Positions 16,530 to 24,248 of a stretch of 64,000 nt of DNA are shown here, one piece after another; position 1 is the first letter of the stretch; each line of letters opens with the position of its first letter. Below the pieces are notes generated by a model. The model was given only the letters and a program-made list of their open reading frames with translations, searched no databases and was not told the origin of the DNA. Source of the stretch: Lichenicoccus sp964246745 (GTDB taxonomy: Bacteria > Pseudomonadota > Alphaproteobacteria > Acetobacterales > Acetobacteraceae). Both the position numbers and the translations under genes were made by a program. The stretch lies in the NCBI GenBank assembly GCA_964246745.1, contig CAXTRK010000002.1, positions 1-64,000 on the forward strand, given 5' to 3'.

Positions 16530-17927
16530 TCAGAACGTGACCGAGGTGCGAAGGCCAAAAACCGTGGCGTCGCCAATCTGGCGGGTCGGCCGTCGCGGGT
16601 CCTGGATGCCGCCGCCCGGATCGAACACACGCTGGAAATCGGGCTGTACGATCCACCAGGGCGTGATCTGCGCCTGGTAGGTCAGTTCCAGCACGGTTTC
16701 GCTGCTCCTGATCGGCGTGAGGCCGCCGTCGAGGCTGGACGCGGCGGCGTCAGCGGCGCGGGCGTTATCGCTGATGCGTGTCCAGAGGACGCCGATGCCC
16801 ATGGTGTCGTCCGCACGGCCGAAGGCGCCCTTGTAGGTGACGCCGCCATCAGCGAACACGTTGACCTGATTGCGGTCTCCAGGGGCGCCTGCGGCACGCA
16901 GGAACAGGCCGGCGCCGCCCTCCTTGGCTCCAGCCGGGCGGAAGACGAGCTGGTCAAATGCGCCATAGACGCTCCAATCGTTGTGATGGCGGCGCGGCGC
17001 GCCCGCGGCATTGATCGGCGACGCGACAAAGAACTGATCGGTGAACGCGTTGGAATTGTACCAGGCTCCGAGCTTGTAGGCGCCGGTCTGGCCTGCCGCC
17101 GCCTGCAGCTCGCCGATGGCGAAGACGCCGCTCGCGAGATCGAAATTGGTCCCCGATGGATCGCGGCGTTGCGGATCGCCGGTGCCGAGGCCGGCCGGGC
17201 TGCCATTGAGAATCGCGAGCAGAAAACCAAGACGGCTGGTCGGCTGGACGCGCAGCCGCACGCCGGGAGTGGCGAGCGGATAGGCCGGGCCGCCGGAGGG
17301 AAGATCCACCGCCGAAAGCGTGTTCCAGCCGAAGCTCGCGTTGACGAACAGGCCACCATACTGGCTCGTTGCAAACTCCAGGTCGGCGCTCTGCTGACCA
17401 AGCTTCACGTCCGCCTTGCCGCCGAGAAATGATTGCTGGACCCACCATTCGAACAGACGGGTCGAACGGTCCGCCTCGATGCTGCTGACCAGATCGAGGT
17501 TATCGATGTCGTTGCTGGAGAGCCCGCGTCCATGGATCTGCAATGCGCTGATATTGGCGATGCCGCCCGGCAGGCCGATGGCCGTGTTCAGATCAATCCC
17601 CAGGCTGACCTGGGTCAGGCCGTCATAGATCGCGCCTCGCGCGGTTCCGCCAGCCAGGTTGCCGAGCGCCTCGCTGGTCTCATTGAGGCCGAAGGCGATG
17701 CCGTATTGACCAAGGAAGGATCGCAGCCCGCCGATATCGCCGAGCAGCGCCGCGCGCTCCCAGAGGCCGGAAGCGGCCGCGGGCGAAGGCGCGGGAGGCG
17801 GGGCGCCGGCTCCGGTCTGGCCGGGGACCGTACCGCCCACCGAGGGCGTGCCGGGCGCGGTCTGGGCGGAGACGGGCAGCGGCGCGACTGCCACACCGGC
17901 CACCGCGAGAGCGGCGGCCAGCCTCAG
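16530..17927 (-). CDS. OprB-type outer-membrane porin next to mntH
   Basis: This is a predicted beta-barrel of about 465 residues in the carbohydrate-porin (OprB) family, with L-W-E-R-A-A-L-L-G-D-I-G-G-L-R near residue 60 and a terminal Phe (R-T-S-V-T-F) typical of outer-membrane proteins. A signal peptide ending near V-S-A-Q precedes a Pro/Gly/Ala linker. No ATG, GTG or TTG fits the full signal peptide. CTG at 17925-17927 overlaps the mntH stop as CTGA; a GTG at 17901-17903 would leave only a short, uncharged leader. Overlap with mntH suggests a role in outer-membrane metal entry (inference). Confidence 0.78.
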   Translation of the reverse strand: MRLAAALAVAGVAVAPLPVSAQTAPGTPSVGGTVPGQTGAGAPPPAPSPAAASGLWERAALLGDIGGLRSFLGQYGIAFGLNETSEALGNLAGGTARGAIYDGLTQVSLGIDLNTAIGLPGGIANISALQIHGRGLSSNDIDNLDLVSSIEADRSTRLFEWWVQQSFLGGKADVKLGQQSADLEFATSQYGGLFVNASFGWNTLSAVDLPSGGPAYPLATPGVRLRVQPTSRLGFLLAILNGSPAGLGTGDPQRRDPSGTNFDLASGVFAIGELQAAAGQTGAYKLGAWYNSNAFTDQFFVASPINAAGAPRRHHNDWSVYGAFDQLVFRPAGAKEGGAGLFLRAAGAPGDRNQVNVFADGGVTYKGAFGRADDTMGIGVLWTRISDNARAADAAASSLDGGLTPIRSSETVLELTYQAQITPWWIVQPDFQRVFDPGGGIQDPRRPTRQIGDATVFGLRTSVTF

Positions 17928-19270
17928 CGTGGCAGCCCGGGAATGGCGACGCCGAACGTCTGCAGCAGCAGAACGGCGTTCAGCGCCAAGGTGATCACGG
18001 TGCCCAGGAGTGCCGCGGCATCGGTCAGCCTGCCGTTGGCGAACTCGCCCATGATGGCGCGCCTGCGGGTGAACAGCACCAAGGCAACCATCGGAATCGG
18101 CAGCGCGAAAGAGAGCACGACCTGGCTGATCACCAGGGCGATGGTGGGGTTGACGCCAAGCCCGACCACCACAAAAGCCGGCACCATGGTGACAAGGCGG
18201 CGCAGCCAGATCGGAATGCGAAAGCCGACGAAGCCCTGCATGATCATCTGACCGGCCATGGTGCCGACGGCGGAGCTGGAGATGCCCGACGTCATCAGCG
18301 AGACCAGGAAGACGATGGCGGCGCCGGCGCCGAGCAGCGGCGTCAGCATGTGATAGGCGGTCTGGATCTCGGAGACGTCGCGATGGCCGGCGTGAAAGGC
18401 GGCCGAGGCCATCATCACCATCGCCATGTTGATGGCGCCCGCGACCGAAAGTGCAACGATGCACTCCCGGTTTGAGAAGCCGATCAGCAGGCGGCGGCCG
18501 TGTACCGTGGTGGCGGCAGCGCGATCCTGGGTCAGGCCGGAGTGCAGATAGAGCGCGTGCGGCATGACGGTGGCGCCGATGATGCCGACCGAGATGGTCA
18601 GCGCCGCGCCATTCGGCATGGCAGGAAGGACCGCGTGCAACGCCGCCTGCGGCCATGCCACGGGCGCCACGAACATCTCGATGAGATAACAAATCCCGAT
18701 CGCGGCAACAAGCCCGCCGATGATCAGCTCCATCGGCCGGAAGCCGCGCCGGTCGAACAGCAGCAATCCGTAGGTGACGACGGCGGTCACCGCCATGCCG
18801 ACGAGCAAAGGCAGGCCGAACAGCAGCGACAGCCCGATTGCGCCGCCGAGGAATTCGGCAAGATCGGTCGCCATCGCCGCCACCTCGCTCACTCCCCACA
18901 TCGCATAGACCACAGGCGGCGGGAACCGCTCGCGGCATAGCTCGGCGAGGTTGCGCCCGGTGGCGATGCCGAGTTTGGCGGAAAGCGCCTGGAACAGCAT
19001 GGCAATCAGGTTGGCCATCAGCACCACCCAGAGCAGCGTATAGCCGAACTGGGCGCCGGCCTGGATGTTGGTCGCAAAATTGCCCGGGTCCATATAGGCG
19101 ATCGAGGCGATCACCGCCGGCCCCGCGAACAGGAAAATCGATCCCACTCCCCGTCGCCGGCCGGCCAGAACCTCCTGGATGGCGGCAGCGGTACGGTCGG
19201 TCAGCGACGTCTTCGTGGCACTCCTCTCAGTCATCACCTCGTGCATCGAGCGGCCCCTGCTCAGTGTCAT
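17924..19270 (-). CDS. mntH: Nramp-family manganese/divalent metal transporter
   Basis: The 448-residue inner-membrane protein is an Nramp (MntH) H+-coupled Mn2+/Fe2+ importer. The metal-site motif D-P-G-N (residues 61-64) in the first membrane helix and M-P-H-A-L-Y-L-H-S in helix 6 are both present; about 11 hydrophobic segments are visible. It is divergent from the DtxR-family gene, its probable repressor, with a dyad between them. The first ATG (19270) has no clear ribosome site; ATG at 19246 (residue 9) follows AGGGGCC and is a good alternative. The porin frame overlaps its end. Confidence 0.93.
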   Translation of the reverse strand: MTLSRGRSMHEVMTERSATKTSLTDRTAAAIQEVLAGRRRGVGSIFLFAGPAVIASIAYMDPGNFATNIQAGAQFGYTLLWVVLMANLIAMLFQALSAKLGIATGRNLAELCRERFPPPVVYAMWGVSEVAAMATDLAEFLGGAIGLSLLFGLPLLVGMAVTAVVTYGLLLFDRRGFRPMELIIGGLVAAIGICYLIEMFVAPVAWPQAALHAVLPAMPNGAALTISVGIIGATVMPHALYLHSGLTQDRAAATTVHGRRLLIGFSNRECIVALSVAGAINMAMVMMASAAFHAGHRDVSEIQTAYHMLTPLLGAGAAIVFLVSLMTSGISSSAVGTMAGQMIMQGFVGFRIPIWLRRLVTMVPAFVVVGLGVNPTIALVISQVVLSFALPIPMVALVLFTRRRAIMGEFANGRLTDAAALLGTVITLALNAVLLLQTFGVAIPGLPR

Positions 19271-19276
19271 GTCGGT

Positions 19277-19315
19277 ATGATGTTGCCATGGCTACATATG
19301 GCACAGCAAGCATCA
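19277..19315. promoter_or_regulatory. Dyad in the mntH-mntR intergenic region
   Basis: TGCCAT (19284-19289) and ATGGCA (19298-19303) are perfect inverted arms with 8 bp between. A wider, imperfect symmetry adds TGATG on the left and CATCA on the right. It lies just upstream of the mntH start, where an MntR operator would be expected. Assignment to the DtxR-family protein is inferred from position. Confidence 0.5.
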
Positions 19316-19459
19316 TGGTGCAGTCGTCTGCGCGCTGCGGACATGATGTAGGCTAAGCTGCATTCTGTTGAGCGTGCTATAACCGGTTTTGCCGGGAACA
19401 CATGTCATGTTACCGTCAGGTGAAGATGGAGAGGTTCGCAGCCTCCAAGGGAGGAGCCG

Positions 19460-19936
19460 GTGACTGCATCGACGTTTGCCGCGGCACGAGGCGCCGGCGC
19501 CATGCCCGAAGAGCCGACCCAGGCCGAGCGCTTCGGCAAAGCCAGGTCCGGCCGCTCGAGCGCGCTGCTGGAGGACTACACCGAGCTGATCTCGGACCTG
19601 CTGGGCAGCGAAGGCGAGGCGCGCCCGACCGACATTGCGCGGCGGCTGGGCGTCTCTCACGCCACCGCGATCAAGAGCATCCAGCGGCTCAAGCGCGAGG
19701 GGCTTGCCACCGCCCGCCCTTATCGCGGCGTGTTCCTGACGCCGGCCGGACAGCAGCTCGCCGAGCGCGTGCGCAACCGGCATCGAATCGTGGTCGACCT
19801 GCTCGTCGCGGTGGGTGTGCCTGTCGAGGCGGCCGAGGCGGACGCGGAAGGCATGGAGCACCACGTCTCCGAGTTGACGCTGCAGGCGTTCAGCGGCTTT
19901 CTTCGGCGCCAGGACCAGTTCGGCTCGCGCAGCTAA
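19460..19936 (+). CDS. mntR: DtxR/MntR-family manganese-responsive regulator
   Basis: The 158-residue protein starts at GTG, preceded by GGGAGGAG. A winged helix (about 40-95) has A-R-P-T-D-I-A-R-R-L-G-V-S-H-A-T-A-I-K-S-I-Q-R-L; a metal-binding/dimer segment follows, with G-V-P-V-E-A-A-E-A-D-A-E-G-M-E-H-H-V-S, which carries the expected Glu and His ligands. There is no SH3 domain, as in Gram-negative MntR. It is divergent from mntH and should repress it when Mn2+ is high; it may also repress the metal ABC operon. Confidence 0.9.
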   Translation: MTASTFAAARGAGAMPEEPTQAERFGKARSGRSSALLEDYTELISDLLGSEGEARPTDIARRLGVSHATAIKSIQRLKREGLATARPYRGVFLTPAGQQLAERVRNRHRIVVDLLVAVGVPVEAAEADAEGMEHHVSELTLQAFSGFLRRQDQFGSRS

Positions 19937-20012
19937 GGCATCTTGGACTCGGACGAGGCTGTTCGAGCAGGCCACTGACAACAAAGAGCTCGTGTCCCGG
20001 AAAGGATTCTCG

Positions 20013-20888
20013 ATGTTCAGGCGCTTGACGCTGATCGGACTCGGTCTGATCGGAAGCTCGGTGGCGCGTCGCGCGCTCGCGTCCGGCGCGATCGCCGAGG
20101 AGATCGTCGCCTGCGACAGCTCGGAGGAGGTTCGCGAGCGTGTACGGGTGCTCGGCATTGCCCATCGTGTCGAGGCCGATCCCGCGGCGGCGGTTGCTGG
20201 CGCCGACGGCGTGCTGCTGTGCGTGCCGGTGGGCTCCCTCGGCGCGGTCGCGGCCACGGTCATGCCGCATTTGGCATCGGGCGCGGTGCTCAGTGATGTC
20301 GGCTCGACCAAGCAGTCCATGCTGCGCGAGATCCTGCCCATCCTGAGGCCCGATATCGATCTGGTGCCTGGGCACCCTCTGGCGGGAACGGAATACTCCG
20401 GACCGGATGCGGGGTTCGCCACGCTGTTCGAAGGCCGCTGGTGTCTGCTGACGCCGGGCGCCGGAAGCCGGCCGGAGGCGGTCGCCGCCATCGAACAGCT
20501 CTGGCGGCGGTGCGGCGCGCGCACACGGATCATGGATGCGAACCATCACGACCGCGTGCTGGCGATCGTGAGCCATCTGCCGCATCTGCTCGCCTTCACC
20601 ATCTGCGGCACCGCCGATGACCTGGCCGGAGAGACACGCGACGAGGTGCTGGAGTTCGCGGCCTCGGGCTTCCGCGACTTCACGCGCATCGCCGCCTCGG
20701 ACCCGGTCATGTGGCGCGACATCTTTCTCAACAACCGTGACGCGTTGCTGGAAATGCTCGCCCGCTTCACCGAGGACGCTCAGGCCATGGCGCGGGCGGT
20801 GCGCTGGGGCGACGAAAGCTTCATCGTGGACAGGATCAATCGCGGACGCGCCATCCGCCGCAGCCTGATCGAGCTGAACCAGGCCTGA
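20013..20888 (+). CDS. tyrA: Prephenate/arogenate dehydrogenase
   Basis: The 291-residue protein is a TyrA-family NAD(P)-dependent dehydrogenase for tyrosine synthesis. The Rossmann motif G-L-G-L-I-G-S-S is near residue 10, the catalytic H-P-L-A-G-T-E near residue 125 and H-L-P-H-L-L-A near residue 188. ATG at 20013 follows GGAAAGGATT; a GTG at 19992 is in frame. Its last 213 bases, with the start of the adjacent methyltransferase, are repeated 2224 bp downstream (22900-23112). The gene itself is intact. Confidence 0.93.
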   Translation: MFRRLTLIGLGLIGSSVARRALASGAIAEEIVACDSSEEVRERVRVLGIAHRVEADPAAAVAGADGVLLCVPVGSLGAVAATVMPHLASGAVLSDVGSTKQSMLREILPILRPDIDLVPGHPLAGTEYSGPDAGFATLFEGRWCLLTPGAGSRPEAVAAIEQLWRRCGARTRIMDANHHDRVLAIVSHLPHLLAFTICGTADDLAGETRDEVLEFAASGFRDFTRIAASDPVMWRDIFLNNRDALLEMLARFTEDAQAMARAVRWGDESFIVDRINRGRAIRRSLIELNQA

Positions 20889-20958
20889 GGAGGAACCGAT
20901 GCGTGCCGATGAGGTTGCGAGGATCAACCAGGAAGGCTGGGACCGGAGAGTCGAGGAA
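20676..20958 (+). repeat. 283-bp direct repeat, left copy (tyrA 3' end plus methyltransferase 5' end)
   Basis: It spans the last 71 codons of tyrA (stop at 20886-20888), the spacer with its AGGAGGA ribosome site and the first 20 codons of the methyltransferase. It is paired with 22900-23182 at a constant offset of 2224 bp. I count four differences, all in the first 90 bp of the repeat, one of which changes Pro to Leu in the right copy. Confidence 0.95.
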
Positions 20959-21012
20959 GGGGGTCCGGTAGCAGCGGAGCCGAAAGTTCGATTCAGACCA
21001 GAATGCCGCTGA
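20899..21012 (+). pseudogene. Truncated copy of the methyltransferase N-terminus
   Basis: ATG at 20899 begins 20 codons identical to the methyltransferase at 23123 (M-R-A-D-E-V-A-R-I-N-Q), then at 20959 the sequence diverges and continues 17 unrelated codons to TGA. It is a remnant left at the edge of the inserted cassette. Its ribosome site (AGGAGGA) is intact, so a 37-residue peptide could still be made, but no function is expected. Confidence 0.9.
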
Positions 21013-21045
21013 ATGCCGAGGTTCGTAAGGTCGAGTTCGGCCGGC

Positions 21046-21774
21046 TTATGGCCTTGAGTCCATGAGCCGTCGCAACTCGCACGCCATGTAGTCGACGAAG
21101 ACGCGCGTCTTCGATGACAGGTGATGGCTTGACGGCCAGAGCAGGGTGAGCGGCACGGTTTCCCTGACCGCCTCGATAACCCGAACCAAACGCCCCTCCC
21201 GCAGGGCGCTTCCCGTGGCGAAGTCCGGTAGGAAGGCGATGCCCAGGCCGGCGATGGCGAAGGCAAGACGGGCCTCCAGGTTGTTGCAGGTGACGGCCGG
21301 CCTGAAAGCCGGTGCTTCCCTCTCGCCCGGCGGCCAGGCGCCCAACCTGCCGTTGTGGCTGAAGCGGAAATGGATGCACCGATGATCAGCGAGATCCTCG
21401 ATCCGTTCGGGCGTGCCGTGCATGGCGAGGTAGTCCGGCGAGGCTGCCAGTTCCATGCGGAAGCTGCTGAGCACCTTCGCCATCAGGCAGGTGTCGCGCA
21501 CCCGGCCGCTGCGGATCGCCGCGTCAAATCCCTCCGCGACCAAGTCCACCTGGCGGTCGGAGAAGTCGATATCGAGCTCAATGGCGGGAAAGCTGCGGGC
21601 GAATTGCGCGACCACACCCAGGAACGGCTCGCCAGCCAGCCGGGCGAGGGTCTTGCCGACTGCGGAGGAGGAGATTCCGACCGCCCGGCCCGCGGCGACA
21701 AGGCTGCCCCCATCGGCGATTCGCGTCAGGGTAAGCAGGCTCGCGAGGTCGGGAATGCGGTCTTCATCGGGCAT
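21046..21774 (-). CDS. LysR-type regulator with an internal deletion
   Basis: The 242-residue protein is LysR-like but short (typical length about 300). Residues 1-46 give the first half of the winged helix (G-S-L-V-A-A-G-R-A-V-G-I-S-S-S-A-V-G-K-T-L-A-R-L). It then jumps to A-G-E-P-F-L-G-V-V-A-Q-F, well inside the effector domain. About 55-60 residues, which in relatives hold the wing, the linker helix and the start of the effector domain, are missing without a frameshift. The effector domain (I-E-L-D-I-D-F-S-D-R onward) is otherwise complete. DNA binding is probably impaired. It is divergent from the NmrA gene. Confidence 0.72.
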   Translation of the reverse strand: MPDEDRIPDLASLLTLTRIADGGSLVAAGRAVGISSSAVGKTLARLAGEPFLGVVAQFARSFPAIELDIDFSDRQVDLVAEGFDAAIRSGRVRDTCLMAKVLSSFRMELAASPDYLAMHGTPERIEDLADHRCIHFRFSHNGRLGAWPPGEREAPAFRPAVTCNNLEARLAFAIAGLGIAFLPDFATGSALREGRLVRVIEAVRETVPLTLLWPSSHHLSSKTRVFVDYMACELRRLMDSRP

Positions 21775-21882
21775 GACGAGAGGCTAATGCGGAACATCCG
21801 GTCCGCAAAACCAGGACGCCGGAACCGGCTAATCGTCTTCGGCAACGCGCCGTAGCTCCTCCAAGAAAGGAATCATCCGTCC

Positions 21883-22821
21883 ATGACAGATCCAGCGTTC
21901 GTTCCCTCCATCCTGGTGCTCGGCTCCGGTGAACTCGGCATGGCCACACTGCGTGCCTTGGCCACCCGAGCGCCTGGGGCCGGTCTGCAAGTCCACGTGG
22001 CCGTGCGCCCCGGCGCCGAGGGCGGCAGCGGCGAGAGCGTGCGCGCACTCGGTCTGACGCTAGTACAGATCGACATCGCAGCGGCGTCCGAAACGGAGCT
22101 GGCCGAGTTGTTCTCGCGCCACGACACCGTGCTGAGCTGCATCGGCTTCGCGGCGGGGCCGGGAACGCAGATCAAGCTCGCACGCGCGGCGCTGGCATCG
22201 GGTGTCCGGCGTTATTTCCCCTGGCAGTTCGGCGTCGACTACGACGTGCTCGGCCGCGGCAGCCCGCAGCCGTTGTTTGACGAACAACTGGACGTGCGGG
22301 ACCTGCTGCGCGCGCAGCGCGCGGTGCGATGGGTCATCATCTCGGTTGGCATGTTCACCAGCTTCCTGTTTGAACCGGCGTTCGGGGTGGTGGATCTTGA
22401 TCGAGGCGTCGTGCGCGCGCTTGGCAGCTGGGACAACGCCGTCACGGTGACGACGCCCGAGGATATCGGCCGGCTGACGGCCGAGATCGTGCTCGCCGAG
22501 CCGGAGTTCGCCGACGAGGTGGTCTACCTTGCCGGCGACACCGTCACCTATGAACGATTGGCCGACATGGTCGGCCGCGTACTCGGCCGACCGGTCGCCC
22601 GCGAGGTCTGGACCTTGTCCGAGCTGATGGACGCGCTCGGCCGCGAACCTGACGACACGCTTCGCCGCTACCGCGCAGTGTTCGCGACCGGACGCGGCAT
22701 GGCTTGGGACAAGGCGCAGACCTTCAACGCGCGTCGGGGCCTGCGGACGACCGATGCCGAGGGCTGGCTCCGCGCCCACCTGGAAGACTCGAACAGTTCG
22801 CTTCGGGGGCAGGCATCGTGA
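21883..22821 (+). CDS. NmrA-like aromatic alcohol reductase / isoflavone reductase family protein
   Basis: The 312-residue protein has an N-terminal Rossmann dinucleotide site (I-L-V-L-G-S-G-E-L-G-M-A-T-L) and F-P-W-Q-F-G-V-D-Y-D near residue 112, typical of NmrA-like oxidoreductases or NADPH sensors. The substrate is unknown. It lies inside the cassette between the two 283-bp repeats. Its stop overlaps the GTG of the ridA remnant, showing that the donor locus was a NmrA-ridA operon divergent from the LysR-type gene. Confidence 0.82.
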   Translation: MTDPAFVPSILVLGSGELGMATLRALATRAPGAGLQVHVAVRPGAEGGSGESVRALGLTLVQIDIAAASETELAELFSRHDTVLSCIGFAAGPGTQIKLARAALASGVRRYFPWQFGVDYDVLGRGSPQPLFDEQLDVRDLLRAQRAVRWVIISVGMFTSFLFEPAFGVVDLDRGVVRALGSWDNAVTVTTPEDIGRLTAEIVLAEPEFADEVVYLAGDTVTYERLADMVGRVLGRPVAREVWTLSELMDALGREPDDTLRRYRAVFATGRGMAWDKAQTFNARRGLRTTDAEGWLRAHLEDSNSSLRGQAS

Positions 22822-22955
22822 CGATCCTCCGGATCGACGAAGGCGAGCGCATGAGCCAGGCGATCGTCCATGGCGACACGGTGTATCTCGCCGGTCAGGG
22901 ACTTCACGCGTATCGCCGCCTCGGACCTGGTCATGTGGCGCGACATCTTTCTTAA
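22818..22955 (+). pseudogene. Truncated RidA-family gene fused out of frame to tyrA remnant
   Basis: A GTG overlapping the NmrA stop begins M-T-I-L-R-I-D-E-G-E-R-M-S-Q-A-I-V-H-G-D, the N-terminus of a Rid (YjgF) family protein. After codon 27 (L-A-G-Q) the coding sequence is cut at the junction at 22900 and reads into the tyrA repeat in the wrong frame until TAA at 22953-22955. Rid proteins have about 115-130 residues, so most of the gene is missing. Confidence 0.85.
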
Positions 22956-23182
22956 CAACCGTGACGCGTTGCTGGAAATGCTTGCCCGCTTCACCGAGGA
23001 CGCTCAGGCCATGGCGCGGGCGGTGCGCTGGGGCGACGAAAGCTTCATCGTGGACAGGATCAATCGCGGACGCGCCATCCGCCGCAGCCTGATCGAGCTG
23101 AACCAGGCCTGAGGAGGAACCGATGCGTGCCGATGAGGTTGCGAGGATCAACCAGGAAGGCTGGGACCGGAGAGTCGAGGAA
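22900..23182 (+). repeat. 283-bp direct repeat, right copy
   Basis: This is the second copy of the tyrA 3' end and methyltransferase 5' end (compare 20676-20958). Left of it is the broken ridA gene; right of it the methyltransferase continues intact. The tyrA part (to TGA at 23110-23112) is a gene remnant and has one missense difference (Pro to Leu) relative to the intact tyrA. Confidence 0.95.
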
Positions 23183-23908
23183 CAGGATGTCTGGACCCGG
23201 CCGGTCTCTTCCGAGCAGACCCGCCGCGCCCGTGGCGGCGACTGGTCGGTGCTGCTGACGCCGAACAAGCCGGTTCCGCGCGACTGGTTCGGCGCGATCG
23301 ACGGCAAGGATATCCTCTGCCTGGCGTCGGGCGGCGGCCAGCAGGGCCCGATCCTTGCCGCGGCCGGCGGCCGTGTCACCGTGTTCGACGCCTCCCCGAG
23401 GCAGCTTGCCCAAGATGAAGCGGTCGCGGCGCGCGACGGACTTCCGCTGGTCACGCGACAGGGCTTCATGCATGACCTGTCGATCTTCACGGATGCGAGC
23501 TTCGACCTGATCTTCCATCCGGCCTCGAACTGCTACGCGCCGGACATCGAACCGGTGTGGCGGGAATGCTTCCGTGTGCTCAGGCCTGGCGGCGTGCTGC
23601 TGTCGGGCTTCATGAACCCGGTCGCCTATATTTTCGAAGCCGAGGCGGAGCAGCGGGGGGACATGGTCGTGCGGTTCGCATTGCCCTACGCCGACATCGT
23701 CGACCTGCCGCCGGAGGCGCTTGCCAGCCTGATCGAACGCGACCACACGGTCGAGTTCAGCCACTCTCTCGAAACCCAGATCGGCGGTCAGCTCAAGGCC
23801 GGTTTTGTCCTGACCGCTCTGTTCGAGGACAAGGATCTCGGCGCGCCCGACAGCGGGCGGTCGCGATACTTTCCGGCCTTGCTCGCAACCCGCGCGCTGA
23901 AGCAGTGA
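23123..23908 (+). CDS. Class I SAM-dependent methyltransferase
   Basis: The 261-residue protein has the SAM-binding motif I of class I methyltransferases (D-I-L-C-L-A-S-G-G-G-Q-Q-G, near residue 63) followed by V-T-V-F-D-A-S-P (motif II acidic residue), then F-H-P-A-S-N-C-Y (motif IV area) and V-L-R-P-G-G-V-L-L-S-G. The substrate is unknown. It starts in the right-hand repeat with an AGGAGGA ribosome site. The arrangement of repeats shows it once followed tyrA directly; it is now downstream of the NmrA cassette. Confidence 0.87.
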   Translation: MRADEVARINQEGWDRRVEEQDVWTRPVSSEQTRRARGGDWSVLLTPNKPVPRDWFGAIDGKDILCLASGGGQQGPILAAAGGRVTVFDASPRQLAQDEAVAARDGLPLVTRQGFMHDLSIFTDASFDLIFHPASNCYAPDIEPVWRECFRVLRPGGVLLSGFMNPVAYIFEAEAEQRGDMVVRFALPYADIVDLPPEALASLIERDHTVEFSHSLETQIGGQLKAGFVLTALFEDKDLGAPDSGRSRYFPALLATRALKQ

Positions 23909-23978
23909 GTGTCCCGGACAGCAGGCTTGACGATGAGACTAAATGACTACACATTGAGCGTACACAACAGGCACACCC

Positions 23979-24248
23979 ATGACGCAGCATGCAGCTTTGT
24001 CCAAGCCGCTCCCGGAGATCCGGGTCGGCGTGCGTGAACTCCGCGGCAATCTGACCCGCTACCTGCGGGAGGCGCGTGGCGGGCACGCCATCATCGTGAC
24101 CGCGCATGACGAGGTCATCGCCGAGATCCGGCCGCCATCGCTGGCCCTCCAGCCGCAACGGCGCCCTGGCGCGCTGCGCGGCCGGATCCGCATCGCGGAT
24201 GATTTCGATGAACTGCCCGCCGAGCTGCTCGCGACCATGGAGGAATGA
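23979..24248 (+). CDS. Phd/YefM-type antitoxin
   Basis: The 89-residue protein has the Phd/YefM pattern: V-R-E-L-R-G-N-L-T-R-Y-L-R-E-A, a short V-T-A-H-D-E-V-I-A-E-I-R-P beta segment, then a C-terminal basic and acidic tail that would bind the toxin. It precedes and overlaps the PIN-domain gene by 4 bp (ATGA), the usual order for a type II toxin-antitoxin operon. Such antitoxins bind and silence the toxin and repress their own promoter, so autoregulation from the 70-bp upstream gap is likely. Confidence 0.87.
   Translation: MTQHAALSKPLPEIRVGVRELRGNLTRYLREARGGHAIIVTAHDEVIAEIRPPSLALQPQRRPGALRGRIRIADDFDELPAELLATMEE

Noticed and set aside
16530..18938. A single leftward reading frame of about 800 codons
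   Set aside because: Only the last 460-465 codons match a porin. The first part lies in another frame of mntH and is Arg/Pro/Ala/His-rich like an off-frame shadow.
20959..22899. Insertion sequence or integron cassette between the repeats
   Set aside because: No transposase, integrase, terminal inverted repeats or attC-like structure is visible; the boundaries are the repeats themselves.
22060..23490. Leftward frame resembling another leftward frame at 19890-21266
   Set aside because: The similarity comes only from the 283-bp direct repeat read on the opposite strand; neither has family features.
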